Source: Eubacteriales bacterium (GTDB taxonomy: Bacteria; Bacillota; Clostridia; Oscillospirales; CAG-382). From it: a stretch of 64,000 bases of DNA. The number at the start of each line of letters is the position of its first letter. Position 1 is the stretch's first letter. The notes under the pieces are model-generated. The model was given only the letters and a program-made list of their open reading frames with translations. It was not told the origin of the DNA and did no database searches. The DNA lies in NCBI GenBank assembly GCA_028702135.1, contig JAQVPJ010000006.1:51957-115956 (forward strand), given 5' to 3'. A program made the position numbers and the translations under genes. Shown piece by piece: positions 35,050 to 43,474 of this stretch.

Positions 35050-37257
35050 ATGAAAAAAACCAAAATTATTAGAATTATACTTCTTACTTTCTGCTTGATT
35101 ATATTTTTTGCAACCTCCGCAAGTGCGATTATTCCGTATACAACATATACATACGATGTCGGAGGTTGGATGCAGGTCAGTCCCACTGCATATGTCCCGC
35201 TTGAGATAATCAATTCACAGACGATTTTAGAGTCCTTTAACAAATCAAGCGATTTGATAAAGCAGAAATACTCATCACAGACCGAGCTTGTGACTAAACC
35301 GCTGGACACACCGACCGATGTTTTCGTTGATGATTTAAATCATGTATACATCGCTGATTCGGGGAACAACCGTGTTATCGGTCTTGATGATAAATATAAC
35401 TTCCGTTTAATGTTGAGTACCTTTACCAACGACCAGGGAGTTCCGGACTCACTTAGCTCTCCGACGGGTGTCTTTGTCACGAAAACCGAGATTTATGTTG
35501 CGGATAAGGACAAATCAAGAATAGTAATTTTTGATAAGGTCGGTAATTTTGTAGATATAGTACCTGAGCCCGCAAGTGATGTTATGCCGGAGAATTCGGT
35601 TTATAAACCGATTGCTCTTGCGGTTGATAACGCCGGACGTATTTATGTGGTTTCCGCAACGACGAACTACGGTGTTCTTTCACTCAACCGAGACGGTAGC
35701 TTTAACGGATTTATCGGTCCTCAGAAGGTTACATATAATGTGTTTCAGTATATGTGGCGTAAGTTCCAGACGGCTGAACAGATTGAGTCGAGCGAGCGAT
35801 TTGTTGCAACCGAATATAACAACATTACAATAGACGAAGACGGCTTTATCTATATAACAACCAATTCTATTAATGAGAGTAATGTTGATGCAGCTATACG
35901 TTCGCGTTCTAAAAAAGGCGACTATGCGCCTGTTAAAAAGCTGAACCCTAATGGAAGCGACGTAATGAACCGTAACGGTTTATGGCCTCCTTCGGGTGAG
36001 ATCGATTATCTGAATTTCGCTACTGCCGGATTTACTCATGTCGGTCCATCTGATATCTGTGATGTTGCTCTCGGACCTAACGGAACCTGGAGCATCATAG
36101 ACACGGAACGCAGCAAGGTTTTCTCCTATGACGAGCAGGGCAATCTGTTATATGCATTCTGCGACGAGGGTGACCAGAAGGGAAATATCCAAAAGCTGAT
36201 CGGAATTGCATATCAAGGTACGAGAATACTGCTGCTTGACGGCAGCGCGAGTTCCATAACTGTTTACAAGAGAACCGAATACGGCGATCTTGTTGATGCA
36301 GCAATAAAAAATACCCTTGATAAAAATTATAACGAAGCAGTCAAGTATTATAGAGGCATACTTCAGCGCAACAACAATTACGACAGTGCGTATGTGGGCA
36401 TTGGTCAGAGCCTATACCGCAACGGCGAGTATGTCAAGGCAATGCAGTATTATATGGACGCTTATGAAACCAAGAATTATTCCGAGGCATATGCAGCATA
36501 TAGAAAAGCCTGGATAGAGGACAATGTCTGGGTAATTCCTTTGGTAGTCATCGTTCTCATCATAGCGTTGGTACAGTTCTTTAAATGGGCAAACAAATAT
36601 AATAAACAACAACAGAGGATACAGGGTAAACATTCATTCGTTTCAGAGATTGTTTACGGTTTTCATGTGATTTTCCATCCGTTTGACGGATTCTGGGATA
36701 TAAAGCATGAGAAGCGAGGTTCAGTCCGCGGAGCAACCTTCTGGCTCTGTATAACAATAATGGTATTTGTATATGAGGGTGTCGGTCAGGGTTATCTGTT
36801 CAACCCCGGATATAACAGAGTAAGCATTTTATACCATGCATTCTCAGTCCTGCTTCCACTATTGTTATGGGCCACTGCAAACTGGTGTCTTACAACCCTG
36901 TTTGAGGGAGAAGGTTCGTTCAAGGATGTATATATTGCATCGTGTTACTCGTTAATACCGCTTCCGCTTATAGTCCTGCCGCAGGTAATTCTTACGAATT
37001 TCGTTACTATGGATGAAGCGCCACTTCTTTTGGCTCTTGTATCAATCGCATATTTCTGGCTTGGATTATTGATTTTCTTCGCAATGATGGTTATTCACGA
37101 TTATACGCTTGGAAAGAACATACTCACCGTAATCGGATCTGTCGTCGGTGTAGCGATTATAATGTTTGTAACCGTTTTGTTCGCAGGTCTTCTTACAGAG
37201 ATTTACAAATTCGTATACAACATATTCATTGAGTTGAAGTACCGATACTGGTCTTAA
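35050..37257 (+). CDS. NHL-repeat / TPR / Yip1-domain membrane protein
   Basis: A 735-aa protein. A signal peptide (residues 1-26, ending SASA) leads to an extracytoplasmic NHL-type beta-propeller (about 85-420; repeats such as VYIADSGNNRVIGLD and IYVADKDKSRIVIFD). A short TPR-like segment follows (about 425-490, YYRGILQRNNNYDSAYVGIGQ in two parts), then one helix (about 497-515) and a five-helix Yip1-like domain (about 545-730). This combination is unusual; Yip1 domains are poorly understood in bacteria. Sitting between two permease pairs, it may organise the transporter or sense substrate outside the cell. That is inference from context. Confidence 0.8.
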   Translation: MKKTKIIRIILLTFCLIIFFATSASAIIPYTTYTYDVGGWMQVSPTAYVPLEIINSQTILESFNKSSDLIKQKYSSQTELVTKPLDTPTDVFVDDLNHVYIADSGNNRVIGLDDKYNFRLMLSTFTNDQGVPDSLSSPTGVFVTKTEIYVADKDKSRIVIFDKVGNFVDIVPEPASDVMPENSVYKPIALAVDNAGRIYVVSATTNYGVLSLNRDGSFNGFIGPQKVTYNVFQYMWRKFQTAEQIESSERFVATEYNNITIDEDGFIYITTNSINESNVDAAIRSRSKKGDYAPVKKLNPNGSDVMNRNGLWPPSGEIDYLNFATAGFTHVGPSDICDVALGPNGTWSIIDTERSKVFSYDEQGNLLYAFCDEGDQKGNIQKLIGIAYQGTRILLLDGSASSITVYKRTEYGDLVDAAIKNTLDKNYNEAVKYYRGILQRNNNYDSAYVGIGQSLYRNGEYVKAMQYYMDAYETKNYSEAYAAYRKAWIEDNVWVIPLVVIVLIIALVQFFKWANKYNKQQQRIQGKHSFVSEIVYGFHVIFHPFDGFWDIKHEKRGSVRGATFWLCITIMVFVYEGVGQGYLFNPGYNRVSILYHAFSVLLPLLLWATANWCLTTLFEGEGSFKDVYIASCYSLIPLPLIVLPQVILTNFVTMDEAPLLLALVSIAYFWLGLLIFFAMMVIHDYTLGKNILTVIGSVVGVAIIMFVTVLFAGLLTEIYKFVYNIFIELKYRYWS

Positions 37258-37272
37258 GGAGGAGTGCGTGAT

Positions 37273-40212
37273 ATGAAAAATAATTTATTTAAGAAACTTA
37301 TGGCACTTCTTTTGTGCCTACTGACAATCACTTCAATATTGTCGGTCGCGGTTTTCGCAGAGGAATCCTCTTCCACCGCTTCTTCGGTATCCGGCACCTC
37401 GGACTCCTCCGGTGATGAATCTGAGGAGGATATATGGGTAAAGCTTAAACCCGCATATATGGATACAAGTTTCCAGTCGATAGACGACAGAATCAACGGA
37501 AACGATGCGCTCGCTTCAATGACGCTTATGCTCGTCAAGGACGGATTTGCACTGTATGCGGACACCTTAACGGGTGAGGTAGTGCTGTTAGAGCTCTCGG
37601 ATCCTGACGAAAACGGCGAATATGAGATTTCCGACAACGGAATATACAAGTATGACGGATATTTCTCAACAAACCCGTACAATATCGGCAGCAGCCAATC
37701 TGTCGGAGGACAGAAGTCCTCCAACGCTATTAAAGAGGAGCTTTATTCACAGGTAATTATCGCTTATACACAGAACGACACGGAGCAGGAATTCTTTTCC
37801 TTCCCGGATGCTGCCGTTAATAATCAGATTACCGTTAAGAACATCAGAAGCGGCATAAGAGTGGAATACACCTTAGGTCGTGAGGAAATCGAATACATGG
37901 TTCCCAGACTGATAAGAAGGGAAAAGCTGGATGCTCTGGAAGAGCAGATTAAAGCAAACGCACAGTCAGAGCGTGACGCACGTGTTTTTAAGGCATATTA
38001 TGTTTTATATGACGTAAACGACCCTCTAAAGCCAAAAAAGACGATAGAGGAGTATAAAGCGGCTTTTCCGATTTCTGAGAGATTCGCAGTTTATGTCTGT
38101 GACCCGGCGATAACTCCGAAGGAACTTACAAGGGTAGAGAAAATCTTAAAGCTCAACACAGATTATTCCTTTGATCAATTGGATTTAGACCATGCGGAGA
38201 CTGAATACGAAGCTTCCGACGAAGCGCCGCCGCTGTTCAAGTTGGCAATAGAATATACTATCGATGAGTTGGGACTTTCGGTAAGGTGCAATGCCGGAAA
38301 CATTAGGTTCGATTCCTCAAGTTATAAGCTGTCTAACGTAACCCTTCTTCCATATGCGGGTGCGGGCAACACTAATAACGACGGTTATATTTTCACTCCC
38401 GACGGTTCTGGAACATTGATAGAATTTAAAAACATTCGAAATCAAAGCTTTACAACAATAAGCACTCTATACGGTCAGGACTATGCACTCAATGATGTAA
38501 AGGGTGCGAAAAAAGAGGTAATGCACTTACCTGTATTCGGCGAGGTCGAAATCGTAAAGGATCAGTATTCTACGATAGAAACCGTACCTAAGCTTGATGA
38601 AGACGGCAACTATCTTCTCGATGAACAAGGCAATGTTATCACCGAAGATAAAAAGGTTATGCACGATCTCAGAATCGGTTATCTCGCCGTTATCGAGGAG
38701 GGTGACTCGCTGACAGATATTACTGTTGAAAACGGTGGCTCTACACATATGTTTGCATCGGTTTTCACCTCCTTCAATCCGAGACCTAAGGATTCCTATA
38801 CTCTTGAGGGCAGCCTTTCTGCTTCCTCGAACGCAATGTGGACGGTTGAGTCAAAGCGTAAATACACCGGGGATTACAAGCTCAGATATTTCATCCTTAC
38901 CGACGATATCTCATATTCTGGAATGGCAAAGGTATACAGGGATTATCTGATAAAGAAGGGCGATCTTACAGAAATCAACAGCACGGGTGATGAAAAATCG
39001 GACGATATTCCGCTTTACATAGAGACGCTTGGCTCACTTGAGGTTATGAGAGATATTCTGGGAATCCCCGTTGTAAGATCCATCGCACTGACGGATTTTG
39101 AAAGCACAAAAAAGATGCTTGAGGACTTAAGGGAGAAAGCCGGAATAAGTAATGTAAAAATAAAGATGTCAGGTTGGGCTAACGAGGGCTTGATTCCCTT
39201 GGCTCCGACACAGGTAGATATTGAGGATGTCCTCGGCGGAGAGGAAGGCTTTAAATCTCTCTTACAGTATGCCAAGGAAAAAGGTGTGACGCTGTTCCCC
39301 GATTTTGATTATGCGTATGTATCAAAGGATAAAGCGGGAGACGGATTTGTCAGCTCCAAAGACCGTTCAAAGACTATAAACGATCAGCCCGCGGATAGAA
39401 AAATATACGATCCGACCTGGCAGGGTTATATTACTGCAAGACAAGGTGTAGTATCACCGAACGTAATGTCAAGGATGTATTCGGATATGTATAAGGAGTA
39501 TTCCGGTTACGATGTGGGCTCTATTTCGGTAGGTACTTTAGGCGAGTCTCTTTCGTCGGACTTCAACGAGGATGATCCGCTTCACAGAGAAGACTCTGTT
39601 ATTCTAATAACAAGACTTTTTGATCAGATTAAAAAAGACAACGGCAAGGTGATGGTTTCGGGCGGAAACTCTTATGTATTCCAGTATGTAACTGATATCG
39701 TGGATTTGCCGCTTGACGACTCACAGTACAGGCACTCCTCCGGCTCCATACCCTTTATGGGAATGGTGCTTCACGGTTATATCGAGTACTCGGGTAAAGC
39801 GATTAACCTTGCGGGTGACTATCAGTACACCCTGCTCAAGACTATTGAGAACGGAGCTTCCCCGTATTTTGTAATTGCGATAGACAACACCGCTGAGCTG
39901 AAGAATTATTCATCATACTCCCAGTTGTCAGGATATTATTCAGTTAAATACTCAATATGGGCTCAGGATATGGTTCAGACATATAAAGAGCTGAACACAG
40001 CACTGAGGGATCTCAAATACAGCAAAATGGTTTACCACGAGTTTCTCGATGAAAAAAACAAAGTAGTTAAGGTAGTCTACGACAATGGAGCATCTTTCTA
40101 TATCAACTATTTGCTGGAGGACTACGAGGTAAAGGTCGGTAATCAAACGGAGATTATTCCCGCTGAGAGCTTTTTGAAGTTCGACGGAAGCGGAAATAAG
40201 GTAATAGGTTAA
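37273..40212 (+). CDS. DUF5696-type secreted protein, possible glycosidase-fold enzyme
   Basis: A 979-aa exported protein. It has a signal peptide ending near VFA and a Ser/Glu-rich linker, but no lipobox. A beta-rich N-terminal half includes LPYAGAG and GYIFTPDGSGTLIEF (about residue 370), as in the beta-sandwich domain that precedes catalytic barrels in some glycosidases. The C-terminal half (about 575-930) alternates strands and helices like a TIM barrel, with acidic motifs LFPDFDYAYV and GTLGESLSSDF. I assign it to DUF5696 by recall. Catalysis is unproven. Start is the ATG at 37273, ten bases after GGAGG; a GTG at 37264 overlaps that site. Confidence 0.75.
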   Translation: MKNNLFKKLMALLLCLLTITSILSVAVFAEESSSTASSVSGTSDSSGDESEEDIWVKLKPAYMDTSFQSIDDRINGNDALASMTLMLVKDGFALYADTLTGEVVLLELSDPDENGEYEISDNGIYKYDGYFSTNPYNIGSSQSVGGQKSSNAIKEELYSQVIIAYTQNDTEQEFFSFPDAAVNNQITVKNIRSGIRVEYTLGREEIEYMVPRLIRREKLDALEEQIKANAQSERDARVFKAYYVLYDVNDPLKPKKTIEEYKAAFPISERFAVYVCDPAITPKELTRVEKILKLNTDYSFDQLDLDHAETEYEASDEAPPLFKLAIEYTIDELGLSVRCNAGNIRFDSSSYKLSNVTLLPYAGAGNTNNDGYIFTPDGSGTLIEFKNIRNQSFTTISTLYGQDYALNDVKGAKKEVMHLPVFGEVEIVKDQYSTIETVPKLDEDGNYLLDEQGNVITEDKKVMHDLRIGYLAVIEEGDSLTDITVENGGSTHMFASVFTSFNPRPKDSYTLEGSLSASSNAMWTVESKRKYTGDYKLRYFILTDDISYSGMAKVYRDYLIKKGDLTEINSTGDEKSDDIPLYIETLGSLEVMRDILGIPVVRSIALTDFESTKKMLEDLREKAGISNVKIKMSGWANEGLIPLAPTQVDIEDVLGGEEGFKSLLQYAKEKGVTLFPDFDYAYVSKDKAGDGFVSSKDRSKTINDQPADRKIYDPTWQGYITARQGVVSPNVMSRMYSDMYKEYSGYDVGSISVGTLGESLSSDFNEDDPLHREDSVILITRLFDQIKKDNGKVMVSGGNSYVFQYVTDIVDLPLDDSQYRHSSGSIPFMGMVLHGYIEYSGKAINLAGDYQYTLLKTIENGASPYFVIAIDNTAELKNYSSYSQLSGYYSVKYSIWAQDMVQTYKELNTALRDLKYSKMVYHEFLDEKNKVVKVVYDNGASFYINYLLEDYEVKVGNQTEIIPAESFLKFDGSGNKVIG

Positions 40213-40230
40213 AGGAGGAGGGGTAAGAAG

Positions 40231-41235
40231 TTGGATAAAACAATCAATAAAAGCATTAAAACGACAAACAGCAAGCCCATTACTCCAAATGCTAAAAATC
40301 CTCGCAAGACGCTTTCTCTGCAAAAACAAAAAGCAAAGATGGGATGGCTTTTCATAGCACCGTTTCTGATAGGTTTCGCCATTATATATCTTCCTATGAT
40401 TTTCGAATCAATTCGTTTCTCATTCAACAAAATAGAAATACAGGGCGGCGGCGGCTATATATTAAACGGAGTGGGCTGGGAGAATTACAGCAATGCGCTG
40501 TTTAAGGACACACAATATGTTCCTACTCTTTTAGGAAGTATTAAGGACCTTTTCTTAAGTATACCGGCAATAATTATATTTTCACTTTTTATTGCGGTTC
40601 TTCTCAATCAGAAGATGAAGGGTAGGGCGGTATTCAGAGCGATATTCTTCATACCGGTTATAGTTTCTACCGGAATTATCGAGAGAATCGATCTCATGAA
40701 CTCGCTTGCTCAAATAATGGGAGAAGCATCCAATGCAGCTGCGGAGGGGATGGAAACTACCACTACCGGTACCGAAATCATTTCGATAATGGACATTGAA
40801 AATCTGTTCAGAGGTATGAGAGTCGGTACAGGGCTTGTTGAATATGTCGTAGAAATGGCGAATAACGTATATGACATCATCAACAAGTCGGGTGTTCAGA
40901 TGCTTATTTTCCTTGCAGGTCTGCAGTCAATTTCACCGGCTATATATGAGTCGTGCTATATTGACGGTGCATCCCCGTGGGAGACTTTCTGGAAAATTAC
41001 TTTCCCGATGATAAGCCCGATGATACTCGTTAACTCGGTCTATACCATAATAGATTCCTTTACATCCGAATCTAACCAGGTCATGACATATATCCATAAT
41101 GTCTATAACAAGCCGGGAGGCAATGTTCAAGCAACCGCAATGTCATGGATGTACTTTTTGGTAGTAATCATCATACTGGCCATAATAGGTGGTATAATGT
41201 CCGCGTACGTGTTCTATCAGAAACGTGACACATAA
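40231..41235 (+). CDS. Sugar ABC transporter permease, MalF type (second pair)
   Basis: A 334-aa permease with a basic cytoplasmic N-terminus and six helices. The EAA loop reads DGASPWETFWKITFPMISP. An extra outside loop of about 60 residues with EGMETTTTGTEI lies between helices 3 and 4. The start is TTG with GGAGGAGGGG upstream. It follows the DUF5696 gene and pairs with the MalG-like gene 12 bases downstream. It is not closely similar to the first MalF-like protein, so this looks like a second distinct heterodimer rather than a recent copy. Confidence 0.92.
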   Translation: MDKTINKSIKTTNSKPITPNAKNPRKTLSLQKQKAKMGWLFIAPFLIGFAIIYLPMIFESIRFSFNKIEIQGGGGYILNGVGWENYSNALFKDTQYVPTLLGSIKDLFLSIPAIIIFSLFIAVLLNQKMKGRAVFRAIFFIPVIVSTGIIERIDLMNSLAQIMGEASNAAAEGMETTTTGTEIISIMDIENLFRGMRVGTGLVEYVVEMANNVYDIINKSGVQMLIFLAGLQSISPAIYESCYIDGASPWETFWKITFPMISPMILVNSVYTIIDSFTSESNQVMTYIHNVYNKPGGNVQATAMSWMYFLVVIIILAIIGGIMSAYVFYQKRDT

Positions 41236-41247
41236 GGAGGGATGAAA

Positions 41248-42324
41248 ATGGATAAGACTGTTTCCAACAGAAAAGCGGAAAAAGAACTGCTAAAGCAACG
41301 GAAAAGGGAAGAAGCGATCAGACTGATCAGAACACAGGAAAAAACCCCTTTCTGGATGCGGATGAAATACAAGTATCTTACCGCATATTATGCAAAGCAG
41401 GCAATATTTAAAATATTCAGGCTTTTATTGCTTATCGGAATATCCTTTGTCATTCTCTTCCCCTACTATTCAAAAATAGCAGGCTCGTTTATGAGTCGGG
41501 ACGATTTTGTTGATGTGTCGGTTAAGCTGATAGCAAAATATCCTACTTTGGATACATATAAGGCGATAATTAACGATAATAAGTATTTTCTTGCGTTATT
41601 TAACACGACCTTGCTTTCGTTACTGTGCGGGGTCTCTCAGATGCTAACCTGCGCTGTCGTCGGTTACGGATTCGCGAAATTTAAGTTCAAGTTCAAAGGC
41701 TTGCTCTTTATGCTCGTAATCCTGACGATGATTATCCCGCGTGATACGCTGCAGCTTTCGTTGTTCATGAAAATGAGGTATTTTGACATCTGGGGAATCG
41801 TAGGTTTTATTAAAAAGTATATCTTCGGTTCGTCAGAGGCGACTCCTGCGATAGCAAACCTACTCAACTCCTTTTGGCCGCTTGCAATACTTTCGCTTAC
41901 GGGATTGGCATTCAAGAACGGTTTGTTTATCTACATAATGCGTCAGTATTTCAACGGTGTGCCCGATGAGCTTGAAGAGGCGGCATATGTAGACGGAGCA
42001 GGAGTATTAAAGACATTCGTCAGAATCATCCTGCCTATGTCAGTACCGATGTTAGTAACGATATTTATGTTCTCATTCTCTTGGCAGTGGTCGGATTCCT
42101 TTTATACCGGATTATTCTTTACGAATAAAACCGACTTTGTGCTTCTGCCTGATATTGTTTCTATTCCGGTATCACTCGATACAAACTATGCGGCAAAGGA
42201 AGCATATGAGGCAGCGATCAGAAACACCTGTGGCCTTATGATATTGGCACCTCTGGTAGTTTTATATCTCTTTGGTCAGAGAACGCTCATTGAAGGTGTA
42301 GAACGCAGCGGTATTACAGGTTAA
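41248..42324 (+). CDS. Carbohydrate ABC transporter permease, MalG type (second pair)
   Basis: A 358-aa permease. A long charged N-terminus (about 55 residues, rich in Arg and Lys) precedes six helices. The EAA loop reads DGAGVLKTFVRIILPMSVP. Start is the second ATG (41248), six bases after GGAGGG; an ATG at 41242 touches the ribosome binding site. It is the last gene of the operon and is followed by a hairpin terminator. As with the other three permeases, no ATPase is encoded nearby. Confidence 0.92.
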   Translation: MDKTVSNRKAEKELLKQRKREEAIRLIRTQEKTPFWMRMKYKYLTAYYAKQAIFKIFRLLLLIGISFVILFPYYSKIAGSFMSRDDFVDVSVKLIAKYPTLDTYKAIINDNKYFLALFNTTLLSLLCGVSQMLTCAVVGYGFAKFKFKFKGLLFMLVILTMIIPRDTLQLSLFMKMRYFDIWGIVGFIKKYIFGSSEATPAIANLLNSFWPLAILSLTGLAFKNGLFIYIMRQYFNGVPDELEEAAYVDGAGVLKTFVRIILPMSVPMLVTIFMFSFSWQWSDSFYTGLFFTNKTDFVLLPDIVSIPVSLDTNYAAKEAYEAAIRNTCGLMILAPLVVLYLFGQRTLIEGVERSGITG

Positions 42325-42340
42325 TCAAAAAAAAATTATC

Positions 42341-42369
42341 CAGAGCAGCTTCAAAACGGAGCTGCTCTG
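42341..42369 (+). terminator. Terminator of the transporter operon
   Basis: CAGAGCAGCT and AGCTGCTCTG pair perfectly across a nine-base loop. A-rich DNA precedes it (a T-run on the minus strand) and T-rich DNA follows further down, so it may work in both directions. Confidence 0.7.
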
Positions 42370-42514
42370 AATTATTCATGGATTTTTTTCAAATCAAACT
42401 GAAAACCTTATCTTTCGGTGTGTTTCTTTAAGTCGTCATAACCGATAGGCGTAAAATTAAAGTGTTAGATTGTACATAATACCATACTTATATATAACAA
42501 TCACTTACTTCTTG

Positions 42515-42529
42515 TTATAATCATAATGA
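42515..42529 (+). promoter_or_regulatory. PerR-box-like site
   Basis: TTATAATCATAATGA matches the 7-1-7 PerR consensus (TTATAATnATTATAA) at 12 of the 14 defined positions. It lies upstream of a promoter leading to a rubredoxin-domain gene, a typical peroxide-stress target. It is about 47 bases above the -35, so its role is uncertain. Confidence 0.35.
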
Positions 42530-42575
42530 TATGTATCATGTCCGCATCAAGTGGTCGGTTTTGCAGAATATGTTG

Positions 42576-42604
42576 TTGCATTTAATCAGAGTTTATTATA
42601 TAAT
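42576..42604 (+). promoter_or_regulatory. Promoter of the regulator/rubredoxin-domain pair
   Basis: TTGCAT at 42576-42581 and TATAAT at 42599-42604 are separated by 17 bases. The first start codon is 48 bases further on. Confidence 0.7.
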
Positions 42605-42651
42605 ATTGATATATCATAAGCATAAGTGTGAAAAAGGGGGAATATAAAAGC

Positions 42652-42903
42652 TTGACAAAAATAATTATGGGTATCCAATTACAGCAAAGGCATGAAACCT
42701 CGCTTGAGGTTCAGAATCTGCTAACCGAATATGGTTGCGTTATCAAAACGCGGATAGGTGTACATCAGGCTTCTGACGATTCCTGCAGCGAACGCGGACT
42801 TATTATACTTGAACTCGCGGACGGCTCGGAAACAGAGTCTGCCGAGCTTGAGAATGCGCTCTCATCAATAAAAGGCGTTACAGTAAAGAAAATGATATTC
42901 TAA
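42652..42903 (+). CDS. TM1266-like putative iron-hydrogenase system regulator
   Basis: An 83-aa small ACT/ferredoxin-like protein. The pattern (a strand with IIMGIQL, then a helix [21 protein letters not shown], then [10 protein letters not shown] and a final helix-strand [13 protein letters not shown]) fits the TM1266 family, annotated as a putative iron-only hydrogenase system regulator and related to the NikR C-terminal domain. No hydrogenase genes are in the window. Start is a TTG at 42652 with GGGGGA ten bases upstream; an ATG at 42667 is possible. It precedes the rubredoxin-domain gene by 25 bases. Confidence 0.6.
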   Translation: MTKIIMGIQLQQRHETSLEVQNLLTEYGCVIKTRIGVHQASDDSCSERGLIILELADGSETESAELENALSSIKGVTVKKMIF

Positions 42904-42928
42904 ATTAACAATAAAGGAGAAATTACTT

Positions 42929-43258
42929 ATGTTGTGGAAATGCTCTGTGTGCGGTTATATTCATCAGGGTGAGGGTGCCGCTGATAAATGCCCAAAGTGC
43001 GGTGCACCGAAAGAAAAATTTGTTGAGATTCCGGCTGAGGATGCGAAGAAAATATATACCTCAGACCGTACAAACGACATTCATATGGAAATCTGCAAGC
43101 TCGCAATGAAAATCGCAGCTCTTGCCGAGGAGGGAATAGAGCTCAACCTTGACCCGCCCTGCGTTTCGCTTTTTAAACAGGCAAAGGATGAGGCTTGGGT
43201 TATTAAGCAGAGGAGCAAAGCGGAAATAGCCGGTCATGTCGGAAAAGCAAAGTGGTAA
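42929..43258 (+). CDS. Rubredoxin-domain protein with helical C-terminus
   Basis: A 109-aa protein. The N-terminus (about residues 1-36) is a rubredoxin-like iron site, CSVCGY...CPKCGAP, as found at the C-terminus of rubrerythrins. The rest is helical (about 45-105) and has no obvious diiron ExxH motifs, so it is not a full rubrerythrin. It may pass electrons in oxygen or peroxide defence. AAAGGAG precedes the ATG, and a strong terminator follows. Confidence 0.8.
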   Translation: MLWKCSVCGYIHQGEGAADKCPKCGAPKEKFVEIPAEDAKKIYTSDRTNDIHMEICKLAMKIAALAEEGIELNLDPPCVSLFKQAKDEAWVIKQRSKAEIAGHVGKAKW

Positions 43259-43289
43259 TACTTAGTTTTTAGCAACAAAAAAATGAAGA

Positions 43290-43332
43290 ACGGCATAAAC
43301 TCTTGATCAGATGGGTTTATGCCGTGTTTTTT
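43290..43332 (+). terminator. Strong terminator after the rubredoxin-domain gene
   Basis: ACGGCATAAAC and GTTTATGCCGT pair over 11 bases across a 14-base loop and are followed by GTTTTTT. Confidence 0.85.
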
Positions 43333-43474
43333 GCTTTTTTATCGTTTTTTATAGCAAGCTGAATAAATAACAATTAAAGATATGAAAATAATAAAAATCG
43401 TAAACGCTTAAGTGCTTAATTACAGGTCATTCAGATAATCAAAAGCTCATAAGCAGTTACGGGTTAGACCGGTT

